Source of the DNA: DAIDKA01 sp036489445
Lineage (GTDB): Bacteria; Pseudomonadota; Gammaproteobacteria; Steroidobacterales; Steroidobacteraceae
Length of the DNA stretch: 44,701 nt
Assembly: GCA_036489445.1 (NCBI GenBank)
Contig: DASXFV010000020.1
Location: 1 to 44,701, forward strand
Reading direction: 5' to 3'
Under the pieces are notes generated by a model. It was not told the origin of the DNA and did no database searches. It was given only the letters and a program-made list of their open reading frames with translations. Shown here piece by piece: positions 1 to 7,843 of the stretch (its first letter is position 1; each line of letters opens with the position of its first letter). The position numbers and the translations under genes are program-made.

Positions 1-212
1 TCCCGCCCGCGCTGATCGGTGCCGCGGCCGCCTGGCTGCTGTTCAACGGCAATGTGGTGGATGCCGGCGGCCTCACCTTCCAGATGAATGTTCCGCCGCA
101 CCTGCTGGTGGTCAGCATTTTCTGGGCGCTTGCCATCGCACTGATCGGCGGCTTTCTGCCGGCCATGCGTGCGGCAACCATGCCGGTGGCCGTCGCCCTG
201 CGAGGCACCTGA
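1..212 (+). CDS. ABC transporter permease, FtsX/MacB-like, C-terminal fragment
   Basis: This is the 3' end of a gene that begins before the window; 69 codons are visible, ending in TGA at 210-212. The fragment carries a hydrophobic stretch, a soluble segment (FQMNVPPHL), then a second membrane segment ending in GGFLPAMRAATMPVAVALRGT. That ending, a last transmembrane helix followed by P-A-x-R-A-A-x-x-x-P-V-x-A-L-R, is typical of the FtsX-like domain in MacB/LolC-type permeases, which work with an ATPase in lipid, lipoprotein or efflux transport. The substrate cannot be judged from the fragment. Confidence 0.75.
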   Translation, partial: PPALIGAAAAWLLFNGNVVDAGGLTFQMNVPPHLLVVSIFWALAIALIGGFLPAMRAATMPVAVALRGT

Positions 213-228
213 AGCGAACGGCAAACAA

Positions 229-260
229 AAGGCCGATGTTCCGTTAGGAACACCGGCCTT
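229..260 (-). terminator. Intrinsic terminator for the aldehyde dehydrogenase gene
   Basis: A 14-bp stem with one mismatch (arms 229-242 and 247-260, loop GTTA) lies between two genes that converge. Read on the minus strand the stem is followed by TTTTGTTTG, a U-rich tail, so it best serves the minus-strand gene ending at 284. On the plus strand no T-run follows, so any effect on the permease gene would come from the hairpin alone. Confidence 0.7.
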
Positions 261-283
261 ACGTCTATCAACGGATCGGGCGG

Positions 284-1714
284 TCAGATGGCCTGATTGA
301 TGACCTTCGACTGGGTGAATTCCTCCAGTCCTTCCTGACCCATCTCGGCGCCGAAACCGGACTGCTTGGCACCGCCGAACGGCACATCGACCGGCAGGTC
401 CAGGTGCTTGTTCACCCAGACCGTACCCGATTCAATGCGCAGCGCGGTTTCATAGGCACGCTTGTCATTGGATGACCAGACAGTGCCGCCGAGCCCGTAC
501 TCCGTGCTGTTGATGCGGGCAATCGCATCATCCAGGCTGCTATAACGCAGCACCGGCAGCACGGGACCGAACTGCTCTTCTTGAACCAGGCGGGTATTGT
601 CCGGGATGTCACGCACAATGGTCGGACGCACGAAGTAGCCGCGACCCGAGTGGGGCTTGCCACCGGCAACGATCTTGCCATGAGTGCGGGCGTCTTCGAT
701 GTACTCGTTGACCTTCTTGAACTGCGTAGCGTTCTGCACCGGTCCGTACTGGGTTTTCGGATCCAGCCCATCGCCCACCACCGCAGCATCGGCCAGCTTG
801 GCCAGCTCCGAGCACACTGCCTCGTACATGGACTCGGGCACATAGGCGCGCTTGATGGCCAGACACACCTGGCCGCTGTTGACCATGGAGCCGGCAAACA
901 GGCTGGCAGCAGCCTTTTTCGGATCCAGGTCATCCAGCACCAGGGCCGCATCATTGCCGCCCAGTTCCAGAGTGAGGCGCTTGATGGTGCCGGCGACGCT
1001 GGCCATGACCTTCTTGCCGGTCGCAGTGGAGCCGGTGAAGGCCACCTTGGCGACATCCGGATGCGAGGTCAATGCATTACCCAGATCATTCACATCCGTG
1101 ATGACATTGACGACGCCGGCCGGAAAGATCCTGGCGCACAGCTCGGCCAGGCGCAGCGTCGACAGCGGTGTGGTGGGGGCAGGCTTCACGACCACGGTAT
1201 TGCCGGCGAGCAGCGCCGGGGCCAGCTTGATCATCAGAAGGATGACGGGGAAGTTCCAGGGCGTGATGGCGGCCACTACGCCCAGCGGCACATGGTGCTG
1301 AACGATGCGGCTGCCATCACCTTCCTTCAGTACCTTGGACGGCAGGTCCATGGCGGCGAAGGTCTGGATCATGTGAATGGCGCCGCCGATCTCATGCTTG
1401 GCCCCGGCCAGGGGCTTGCCCTGCTCCTGGGTCAGCACCCGCGCAATGTCGTCCAGGGAGGCGCCAATGGCGTCCGCAAACTTCAACAGCAGGCGGCGAC
1501 GCTCGGCAATCGGTGTGACGGACCAGGCCGGAAAGGCCGCCTTGGCGGCCGCGACAGCCTGGTTGAGTTGGCCTAAGTCAGCGCGCGGGCACGCGGCCAG
1601 CAGTTCCTCCGTGGCCGGGTTGATGACATCGAAGGTGGACGCGCCCGGGACCAGCCGGCCGTTGATCAGCAAGTTGAACTCGGAAGCCGGATAGGTCTGC
1701 AACTGGGCATTCAT
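284..1714 (-). CDS. NAD(P)-dependent aldehyde dehydrogenase
   Basis: This enzyme oxidises an aldehyde to the carboxylic acid with NAD(P)+ in the cytoplasm. The 476-residue protein has the full family layout: the oxyanion-hole Asn in TPWNFP (N154), cofactor-fold motif FTGST near 227-231, general-base Glu in LELGGND (E250) and catalytic Cys in NSGQVC (C284). The frame is open upstream to 1843, but ATG 1714 is chosen because AAGGAG lies 8 nt ahead of it and the family N-terminus begins there. The exact substrate is not visible. It is the only aldehyde dehydrogenase in a window that holds PuuA, PuuB and PuuD without PuuC, so a role on gamma-glutamyl-gamma-aminobutyraldehyde is possible, but the genes are over 20 kb apart. 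Confidence 0.9.
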   Translation of the reverse strand: MNAQLQTYPASEFNLLINGRLVPGASTFDVINPATEELLAACPRADLGQLNQAVAAAKAAFPAWSVTPIAERRRLLLKFADAIGASLDDIARVLTQEQGKPLAGAKHEIGGAIHMIQTFAAMDLPSKVLKEGDGSRIVQHHVPLGVVAAITPWNFPVILLMIKLAPALLAGNTVVVKPAPTTPLSTLRLAELCARIFPAGVVNVITDVNDLGNALTSHPDVAKVAFTGSTATGKKVMASVAGTIKRLTLELGGNDAALVLDDLDPKKAAASLFAGSMVNSGQVCLAIKRAYVPESMYEAVCSELAKLADAAVVGDGLDPKTQYGPVQNATQFKKVNEYIEDARTHGKIVAGGKPHSGRGYFVRPTIVRDIPDNTRLVQEEQFGPVLPVLRYSSLDDAIARINSTEYGLGGTVWSSNDKRAYETALRIESGTVWVNKHLDLPVDVPFGGAKQSGFGAEMGQEGLEEFTQSKVINQAI

Positions 1715-2077
1715 GAGCCGTCTCCTTAGGGGATTATCGGCAGAAATATACCCCAAATTCTCGAGCACGATTCGGCCTCCCCGGGCACTGCCAAGTCCCC
1801 CCGTGCGACGGCCCGCAGCCTGGGCCTGCTGGCAAAAGGGCACGAATGATGCAACTCATTGATATTCAAACTCAGAATGGCTGTCGGACCTTGCCTTCAG
1901 CTGGTGCCAGGCGGTTCGGACCGGGCCCTGGCCCGCCGGCCGGACGCGCCCGATGCCGCCGCCAACGTGGCGCATCTCACGTTGTGAGGGTTTGGAAATT
2001 TTAACGGTCGAGCTCTCGGCTATTCTAGCTGCGGTGGGTGCGGCCACGGATTGACGTTCCCTGGGAGGAGTTCCGAC
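1715..2077. other. Divergent intergenic region, 363 bp
   Basis: No convincing gene is seen here. Toward the minus-strand dehydrogenase there is a possible -10 (TATATT, 1750-1745) without a good -35. Toward the plus-strand gene there are small inverted repeats: CTCAC-GTT-GTGAG at 1976-1988 and CGAG-CT-CTCG at 2009-2018, the second lying inside a candidate promoter. A 43-codon in-frame extension of the dehydrogenase covers 1715-1843 but is judged non-coding because a good ribosome binding site sits inside it. Confidence 0.5.
1999..2026 (+). promoter_or_regulatory. Candidate promoter for the gene at 2078
   Basis: TTTTAA (1999-2004), a 16-nt spacer and TATTCT (2021-2026) give a weak sigma-70-like match in the divergent region, with a predicted transcript start about 30 nt before the ribosome binding site at 2063-2070. 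The 10-bp inverted repeat CGAGCTCTCG (2009-2018) lies in the spacer. Confidence 0.3.
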
Positions 2078-3508
2078 GTGAATGGTATTACCCCCAACGG
2101 GTACCCTTCAGATGACCATCCGGTGACCCCGCGCGAGAAGGCGCTGAAGGTCAATCTGGATCCCGGCTGCTACGGCAGTTTTGCGGAAATCGGCGCCGGA
2201 CAGGAAGTCGTGCGCTGGTTCTTTCGCGCCGGCGGGGCTGCCGGCACCATCTCCAAGAGCATTTCGGCCTACGACATGAAGGTGTCGGATGCCATTTATG
2301 GACCCTGTGTCCGCTACGTGTGTCGTGAGCGGCTGCAATCCATGCTGGATTACGAACAGAACCTGAACATCGAGCGTCTGGTCGCCGGCCGGGGCACGAC
2401 GACGGCTTTCTTTACCTTCGCCGATACGGTGTCGGCCCGCAGCTTCCGCGGCAACAACGAATGCCATGGCTGGCTGGGCATCAAGTTCCAGCCACGTCCC
2501 ATGGCGGACAGCAGCCAGATCATCATCCATGTGCGCATGCTGGACGTGGAGAACGCCCTGCAGCAGGAAGCGTTGGGGATCGTTGGCCTGAACCTGATCT
2601 ACGGTGCGCAGTACTTTGACCATGAGCCTGACCGCCTGGTGGAGTCGCTGCTGGATGGGTTGAGCACGGATCGCATCGAGATCGATCTCATCGAATTCTC
2701 GGGTCCCGAATTCAGTCAGGTGGATAACCGTGTCATGAGTCTGCGGCTGGTGCAGCTTGGCCTGACAGGGGCGGCCATGTTCTCCAGCGACGGCAAAGTA
2801 CTGCAGCCGTCGGAAGTGCTGCACAAGAAGCCCGTGCTGGTGGAGCGCGGGCGCTTCCGCCCGGTCACCTACGTGAACCTGGATCTGGCGCGCTCGGCGC
2901 TGCGCGCCTTCGAGGCCGAGGGCTCCGATGTCCAGCCCGGGGAGACCATCTCGCTCATGGAAATCACCATGAGCAGCCTCACCAATGACGGCGCCGTGGA
3001 TCTGCAGGATTTCATCAGTCGTGCCGAGGTCCTGGCCGCCACCGGTCACACTGTGATGATCTCGGATTTCGCCGAATACTATCGCCTGGCAGCCTACCTG
3101 TTCCGCTACACCAACCGCCGCGTCGGGCTGGCGATGGGTGCGATGCACCTGCAGGCCATTTTTGACGAGTCCTACTACACCCGGCTGGACGGCGGCATCC
3201 TGGAAAGCTTCGGCCGCCTGTTCCGCAACAATCTCAGACTGTACATCTACCCCTACATGGATCAGCAAACCGGCAAGCTGGTGACGGTGGACGATGTGGA
3301 TGTCGGGGATTCCCTGCGGCAGCTGTACGGCTACCTGCTGTCACGGCGCTGTATCGTGCAACTGGGGGATGCCAATCACACCTACCTGAGCATCTACTCG
3401 CCCGATGTGCTGCGCAAGATCAACTCCGGTAACACCGAATGGGAAACCATGGTGCCGCCCGAGGTTGCCCATGCCATCAAAAGCCGCGGGCTGTTCGGCT
3501 ATCAATAG
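2078..3508 (+). CDS. Conserved protein of unknown function, 476 aa
   Basis: I recognise this as a conserved proteobacterial family without a proven role. The frame opens at TTG 2051, but GGGAGGAG at 2063-2070 lies 7 nt before GTG 2078, which I take as the start. The N-terminal part carries a strikingly conserved-looking run (YGSFAEIGAGQEVVRWFF, then KSISAYDMKVSDAIYG). The protein has no signal peptide or clear membrane helix, so it should be cytoplasmic. Database relatives are sometimes called nicotinate-nucleotide adenylyltransferase, but I see no HxGH nucleotidyltransferase motif, so I do not adopt that. It heads a run of plus-strand genes with gaps of 4-46 bp (glyoxalase I next, 43 bp on), so co-transcription is likely. 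Confidence 0.75.
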   Translation: MNGITPNGYPSDDHPVTPREKALKVNLDPGCYGSFAEIGAGQEVVRWFFRAGGAAGTISKSISAYDMKVSDAIYGPCVRYVCRERLQSMLDYEQNLNIERLVAGRGTTTAFFTFADTVSARSFRGNNECHGWLGIKFQPRPMADSSQIIIHVRMLDVENALQQEALGIVGLNLIYGAQYFDHEPDRLVESLLDGLSTDRIEIDLIEFSGPEFSQVDNRVMSLRLVQLGLTGAAMFSSDGKVLQPSEVLHKKPVLVERGRFRPVTYVNLDLARSALRAFEAEGSDVQPGETISLMEITMSSLTNDGAVDLQDFISRAEVLAATGHTVMISDFAEYYRLAAYLFRYTNRRVGLAMGAMHLQAIFDESYYTRLDGGILESFGRLFRNNLRLYIYPYMDQQTGKLVTVDDVDVGDSLRQLYGYLLSRRCIVQLGDANHTYLSIYSPDVLRKINSGNTEWETMVPPEVAHAIKSRGLFGYQ

Positions 3509-3551
3509 CGAACTGTCGGCGCCTGCGGTATAACGAAGCCGGGGGGTGTTG

Positions 3552-3950
3552 ATGAAGCTACTGCATACCATGGTGCGCGTGGGGGACCTGTCCAGGTCCA
3601 TCGATTTCTATACCAATGTCCTGGGCATGAAACTGCTGCGCAGCGTTGATGTCCCGGCGCACCAATACAAGCTGGCATTCGTGGGCTACGGCGCCGGCAA
3701 TGCGGACGGCTCCGCCGAAATCGAGCTCACCTATAACTACGGCGTGTCGGCCTATGACCTGGGCAAGGCGTTCGGTCATTTCGCAATCGGGGTCGAGAAT
3801 GTCGCCGCCACCTGCGAGCGCATCCGCGCCGCCGGGGGCCCTATCGTGCGCGAGGCCGGCCCCGTGAAGGGCGGTACCACGGTGATCGCGTTTGTCGAGG
3901 ATCCGGACGGCTACAAAATCGAGCTCATCGAAAGGCCGTCACGGGACTGA
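3552..3950 (+). CDS. gloA: Lactoylglutathione lyase (glyoxalase I)
   Basis: Glyoxalase I isomerises the hemithioacetal of methylglyoxal and glutathione to S-lactoylglutathione, the first step of methylglyoxal detoxification in the cytoplasm. The 132-residue protein has the usual single-module length. The four expected metal ligands are in place: H5 (LLHTMVRV), E58 (AEIELTYN), H76 (FGHFAIGV) and E124 (KIELIE), matching H5/E56/H74/E122 of the E. coli enzyme with a 2-residue offset. GTG 3546 and TTG 3549 are in frame, but ATG 3552 fits the family start and follows a G-rich tract. It lies 43 bp after the unknown gene and 49 bp before the secreted NTF2-like gene. Confidence 0.93.
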   Translation: MKLLHTMVRVGDLSRSIDFYTNVLGMKLLRSVDVPAHQYKLAFVGYGAGNADGSAEIELTYNYGVSAYDLGKAFGHFAIGVENVAATCERIRAAGGPIVREAGPVKGGTTVIAFVEDPDGYKIELIERPSRD

Positions 3951-3999
3951 AGGCTCACAGGCCCGGGTAGGGCCTGCGCGGCGACTGTCGAGGAACATG

Positions 4000-4953
4000 A
4001 TGCACAAGAAGTACATGCTGGTCACGATGCTGATCACCGTGGTGGCACTCTGCCCCGCACTGGTGCGGGCGGAAAATCTCATCAACTGCAAGACCCGCGC
4101 CTGCTACAACCGGCTGGTGGACGACTATCTGGCTGCGCTCGTCGCCCACGACCCCAGCAGGATCGCCTTCGCGCCGGATGCCCGATTTGTCGAGAACATC
4201 AAGGCCACGAAGATTGGCGATGGACTGTGGAAGACCGCCTCCGCTGTGCCCACGACCTTCAAGATCTATGTCCCCGATCCGATCTCAGGCCAGGTCGGTT
4301 TCATGGGCGTCCTGCAGGAAGCGGGCAAACCCGTCCTGCTGGGGCTGCGCCTGCAGGTGTTCGAGGGACATGTCATCGAGGCCGAGCACGTGATTGCGCG
4401 GGATCTCAGTGCACAAAGCCTGGCCAATCTGCAGGTGGCCCGACCGGTCTTCGGCCGGGTGATCCCGGAGCCCATGCGCATGCCGCGCTATCAGATCAAG
4501 GGCATTGCCTATTCATACTACGATGCACTGGATTTCAATGACGGGGACCTGGCCCCCATGGGTCGCGACTGCGACCGACACGAGAATGGCCGGGAATCCA
4601 GCGGCAGCCGCGCGCCGGTAACGGCGGATACGCCGAAACCCAACTACAGCGCCATGGACTGCACGCGGCAGTTCAGCAGCGGCATGATGGCGTACATCGA
4701 CAACATCGATAACATCCGGGTGCTGGCCGTCGATCCGGTCACCGGTCTCGCATTCGGGCTCTCACATTTTCACCACAGCATGAAGCACCATGTGTTCCCC
4801 ATCAAAGGCGTGCCGGGTGTGACCCAGCGCGAAGTGAAAAGTCAGCCGTTCGATCTGCCGGCGGCGCATATCTTCAAGATCAGCGGCGGCAAGCTCCACC
4901 AGATCGAAGCCATGGGTTTCCTGGCGCCATACAACTCGCCCTCGGGCTGGTAG
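4000..4953 (+). CDS. Secreted NTF2-like protein of unknown function
   Basis: The 317-residue product starts with a clear signal peptide (MHKKYMLVTMLITVV, cleavage after ALVRA), so it should be periplasmic or secreted. The mature part seems built from two NTF2/SnoaL-like halves. One starts near RLVDDYLAALVAHDP, with the typical sequence of a small helical cone followed by FAPDARFVEN. The second starts near IAYSYYDALDFNDGDLAP. The fold assignment rests on these patterns only; a DUF8021-type relative is possible. Two ATGs (3997, 4000) are adjacent; GAGG at 3990-3993 favours 4000. It ends 4 bp before the glycosidase-like gene, which suggests translational coupling and a shared process. No enzymatic function can be named. 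Confidence 0.7.
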   Translation: MHKKYMLVTMLITVVALCPALVRAENLINCKTRACYNRLVDDYLAALVAHDPSRIAFAPDARFVENIKATKIGDGLWKTASAVPTTFKIYVPDPISGQVGFMGVLQEAGKPVLLGLRLQVFEGHVIEAEHVIARDLSAQSLANLQVARPVFGRVIPEPMRMPRYQIKGIAYSYYDALDFNDGDLAPMGRDCDRHENGRESSGSRAPVTADTPKPNYSAMDCTRQFSSGMMAYIDNIDNIRVLAVDPVTGLAFGLSHFHHSMKHHVFPIKGVPGVTQREVKSQPFDLPAAHIFKISGGKLHQIEAMGFLAPYNSPSGW

Positions 4954-4957
4954 CCCG

Positions 4958-6865
4958 ATGCGGTTCGCGGCAGGGGTACTGGCGAGCCTGCTGGCGATCC
5001 AGGTGCTGGCGCAAACACCCGCAGCGCCGGTCCCACCCACGGCCGATCATTATCACAACTTCGGCGTCGCGGTGTACGCGCGCGCGTATGAAGTCGACAG
5101 GATGAAGGACCCCAAGTGGCTGCAGCAATCCTGGGACGTCATCTCGCGCGCGGTGAAGGTCAACAAGGTGTACCTGGAGACCCATCGCGACAAGCTGCTG
5201 GTGGACGCGGATACCCTGGAGAAAGCCAAGGCATTCTTCGCCGCCCACGGGGTTCAGACATTCGGCGGCATCACCTGGACGCGCAACGAACGCAACCGGT
5301 TCGAGACCTTCTGCTACTCGAACGCCGAGGATCGCGCATGGGTGAAGCATGTGGCCGAGGAGACGGCGCGGCACTTCGACAACATCATCCTGGATGATTT
5401 CTTCTTCACCAGCTGCAAGTCTGAAGAGGAGATCAAAGCCAGGGGCAACCGGACCTGGACCCAGTATCGCATCGAGCGCATGCGCGAGGTGGCACGCGAC
5501 CTGGTGCTTGGCCCCGCCCGCAAGGTCAATCCAAGGGTCCGTATCGTCATCAAGTTTCCGAACTGGTACGAGCACTTCCAGGACATGGGTTTTGATCTCG
5601 CGCAGGAGCCTGTGCTGTTCGATGGCGTTTACACCGGCACCGAGACCCGCGACCCGGTCTCCAGCGCGCAGCATCTGCAGGCCTACAACGGCTACTCCAG
5701 TTTCCGCTACTTCGAGAACCTGCGCCCGGGGTTCAATCACGGCGGCTGGGTCGATCCGCCCGGCGTGCGCAGCCTGGACAACTATGCTGAACAGTTGTGG
5801 GTGACCCTGTTTGCCAAGGCACCTGAGATCACATTGTTCGATTATCGCCAGCTCCTCGGCGCCTTCAGCCCCGAGCTGCGCGGGGTCTGGCAGAACGGCG
5901 CAGACACCAGCTTCAGGTACGACGCCATGATGCGCGCCTACTATGGGGAATCCGGCGCCACGGCGCCGGCCCCGACGTATGCAGTACCGGCGGGTGTCGC
6001 CCTGGGGCAGGTGGATAGCCTGATCGGTCAGCTGGGCAAACCCCAAGGCGTTGCGGTCTATCGGCCGTTCGGCTCGCTCGGCGAGGACTTCCTGCCGAGC
6101 TTCCTGGGCATGATCGGAGTCCCCATCGATCTGCAGCCGCATTTTCCGACGGGTGCACATACCGTCCTGCTGACCCAGGATGCGGCGGCCGATCCAAAAA
6201 TCGTCGACCTCATCGAACGCCAGGTGCGCGAGGGCGGCAATGTGATCATCACGTCCGGCCTGCTGGACAAGCTGCAATCGCGCGGCATCGGGCGGCTCGT
6301 GGATCTGTCGGTGAGCGGCCACGACGCACTGGTGAAGTCCTTCCTGGGCGGGCGGACCGCCATCGACATCGGCGAGCCCATGCTCATCCCCCAGGTGCAC
6401 TACATCACCAACGATACCTGGGAACTGGCGTCTTCCGTCGCGGGTGACAATGGGTTCCCGATGGTGACCGATTCGCAGTACGGCAAGGGACATCTGTTCG
6501 TGATCACCATCCCGAACAATTTCGCGGATCTGTACCGGCTGCCCGCCTCCATACTCGAGGTCTATCGGCGCACCGCCAGCGCCGATCTTCCCGTGCGCAT
6601 GACGGACGGGGCCGCCAAGGTCGCTCTCTACGAATACGATAATGGCGCCCTGGTGCTGGAGTCCTTCAATAACGAGGCCGTGACGGTGCAGGTGGCCGTG
6701 CCCGCTCAGGTCGTGACGCTGCGCAATCTGGACACCGGCGCACTGCTGCAGAAGCTGCCACCCGCCCCGCGGGGATTCAGTTTCAGCGCTGCGCCGGAGC
6801 CGCCGACCTCCCGCTTCACGGTCAAGATTCCTCCACACTCCTATGTGGCGTTCTCGATACGCTAA
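4958..6865 (+). CDS. Secreted glycoside-hydrolase-like TIM-barrel protein, function unknown
   Basis: This 635-residue protein has a signal peptide (cleavage near VLAQ-T, residue 19-20). Residues about 32-330 look like a (beta/alpha)8 barrel of glycosidase type: strand ends such as FGGITWTR and IILDDFFF carry acidic residues (D146, D147) where catalytic acids commonly sit. Residues about 340-510 resemble the GATase-like fold found after the barrel in GH42-type enzymes (VDLIERQVREGGNVIITSG). A beta-rich C-terminal domain follows (about 540-635). I do not recognise a named GH family. The next two genes, a fructokinase and an AGE-family isomerase, support a carbohydrate role, perhaps on a mannose- or fructose-yielding glycoside. 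The start follows the previous stop by 4 bp. Confidence 0.7.
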   Translation: MRFAAGVLASLLAIQVLAQTPAAPVPPTADHYHNFGVAVYARAYEVDRMKDPKWLQQSWDVISRAVKVNKVYLETHRDKLLVDADTLEKAKAFFAAHGVQTFGGITWTRNERNRFETFCYSNAEDRAWVKHVAEETARHFDNIILDDFFFTSCKSEEEIKARGNRTWTQYRIERMREVARDLVLGPARKVNPRVRIVIKFPNWYEHFQDMGFDLAQEPVLFDGVYTGTETRDPVSSAQHLQAYNGYSSFRYFENLRPGFNHGGWVDPPGVRSLDNYAEQLWVTLFAKAPEITLFDYRQLLGAFSPELRGVWQNGADTSFRYDAMMRAYYGESGATAPAPTYAVPAGVALGQVDSLIGQLGKPQGVAVYRPFGSLGEDFLPSFLGMIGVPIDLQPHFPTGAHTVLLTQDAAADPKIVDLIERQVREGGNVIITSGLLDKLQSRGIGRLVDLSVSGHDALVKSFLGGRTAIDIGEPMLIPQVHYITNDTWELASSVAGDNGFPMVTDSQYGKGHLFVITIPNNFADLYRLPASILEVYRRTASADLPVRMTDGAAKVALYEYDNGALVLESFNNEAVTVQVAVPAQVVTLRNLDTGALLQKLPPAPRGFSFSAAPEPPTSRFTVKIPPHSYVAFSIR

Positions 6866-6885
6866 CCCGAGGCAATAGCGACGGC

Positions 6886-7800
6886 ATGCAGAACCCAGCC
6901 AGCCAGTTGCTCGCGGGTGTGGAACTCGGGGGTACCAAGTGCATCTGCATCCTGGGCACCGGTCCAACCGACATCCGCGCGCAGGTCGAGCTGCCGACAC
7001 AGGGGCCCGCGATCACTCTTGAGGCCCTTGAGGCTGTATTGGACGGATGGCGCGCGCAAGGTCTGGATTTTGCAGCCATCGGCCTGGCGGCCTTCGGTCC
7101 GCTGAATCTGCGGCACGAGTCCCCGCGCTTCGGCTGGGTGTCGCGAACCGTCAAGCCTGGCTGGTCTGACACCGAGCTGGCAGGCCGCTTCGCGCGGCGC
7201 TATCAGATCCCCATCGGGATCGATACCGATGTCAATGCCGCAGCCCGTGCCGAGGGTCGCTGGGGTGGTGCGCAGGGGCTGGCGGACTTTGCATATGTGA
7301 CCGTGGGTACAGGTATTGGCGCAGGCGTCATTATCCATGGGCTGGCGGTGTCCGGCGCCAATCACACCGAGCTTGGACATATCCGCGTGGTGCGGATGGC
7401 GGGAGACGAGTTTCCCGGCGTTTGTCCCTTTCATGGCGACTGCCTGGAGGGGCTGGCATCGGGGCCGGCCATTGAAGCGCGGGTGCGGCACAAGCCTGGT
7501 GAGCTGTCCCCGGATGATCCGGCTTGGGAGCCGGTTGCGCATGCGCTCGCACAATTGTGTCAGACACTGGTGCTGTGCACTGGGCCGCGGCGGATTTTTC
7601 TGGGCGGCGGCGTGATGAGCGGGCAGCCGCAGCTGTTTGCGAGGATCCACCGGTGCCTGGTGAGCAGTCTCAATGGCTATATGACCACCGAGGAGGTTGG
7701 GGCCGGTCTTGAGCGCTTTATAGTGCCCCCGGGCCTCGGCGCCGCGGTGGGCCCCTTGGGGGCGCTGGCGGTCGCAGCGGACCGGTTGCTCGGGACGTGA
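6886..7800 (+). CDS. ROK-family sugar kinase, probable fructokinase
   Basis: The product (304 aa) phosphorylates a hexose with ATP in the cytoplasm, most likely fructose to fructose 6-phosphate. The phosphate-binding motif GVELGGTK (11-18) is near the N-terminus, the catalytic Asp lies in DTDVNAAA (D115), and VTVGTGIGAG forms the second phosphate loop. The ROK zinc site is complete: H165 in ELGHIRV, then C180, H183 and C186 in CPFHGDC. This C-P-F-H-G-D-C form is that of YdhR/ScrK-type fructokinases rather than the CxCGxxGC form of glucokinase and NagC relatives. It lies 20 bp after the glycosidase-like gene and 43 bp before the AGE isomerase, so a mannose-fructose-F6P route is a reasonable reading. 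Confidence 0.88.
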   Translation: MQNPASQLLAGVELGGTKCICILGTGPTDIRAQVELPTQGPAITLEALEAVLDGWRAQGLDFAAIGLAAFGPLNLRHESPRFGWVSRTVKPGWSDTELAGRFARRYQIPIGIDTDVNAAARAEGRWGGAQGLADFAYVTVGTGIGAGVIIHGLAVSGANHTELGHIRVVRMAGDEFPGVCPFHGDCLEGLASGPAIEARVRHKPGELSPDDPAWEPVAHALAQLCQTLVLCTGPRRIFLGGGVMSGQPQLFARIHRCLVSSLNGYMTTEEVGAGLERFIVPPGLGAAVGPLGALAVAADRLLGT

Positions 7801-7843
7801 GAGACGGCCGCGACATTCCCAGAAAAAAAGGTAAACGACGCCC

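Noticed and set aside
1715..1843. 43-residue N-terminal extension of the aldehyde dehydrogenase
   Set aside because: AAGGAG before ATG 1714 and the usual family N-terminus show that translation starts at 1714.
2078..3508. Nicotinate-nucleotide adenylyltransferase assignment
   Set aside because: No HxGH or other nucleotidyltransferase motif is visible; the label appears to be a database carry-over.
4880..7000. 706-codon open frame on the minus strand
   Set aside because: It lies antisense to the signal-peptide-bearing TIM-barrel gene, and its translation is low-complexity His/Arg/Gly/Ala-rich with no domain; typical of high-GC antisense frames.
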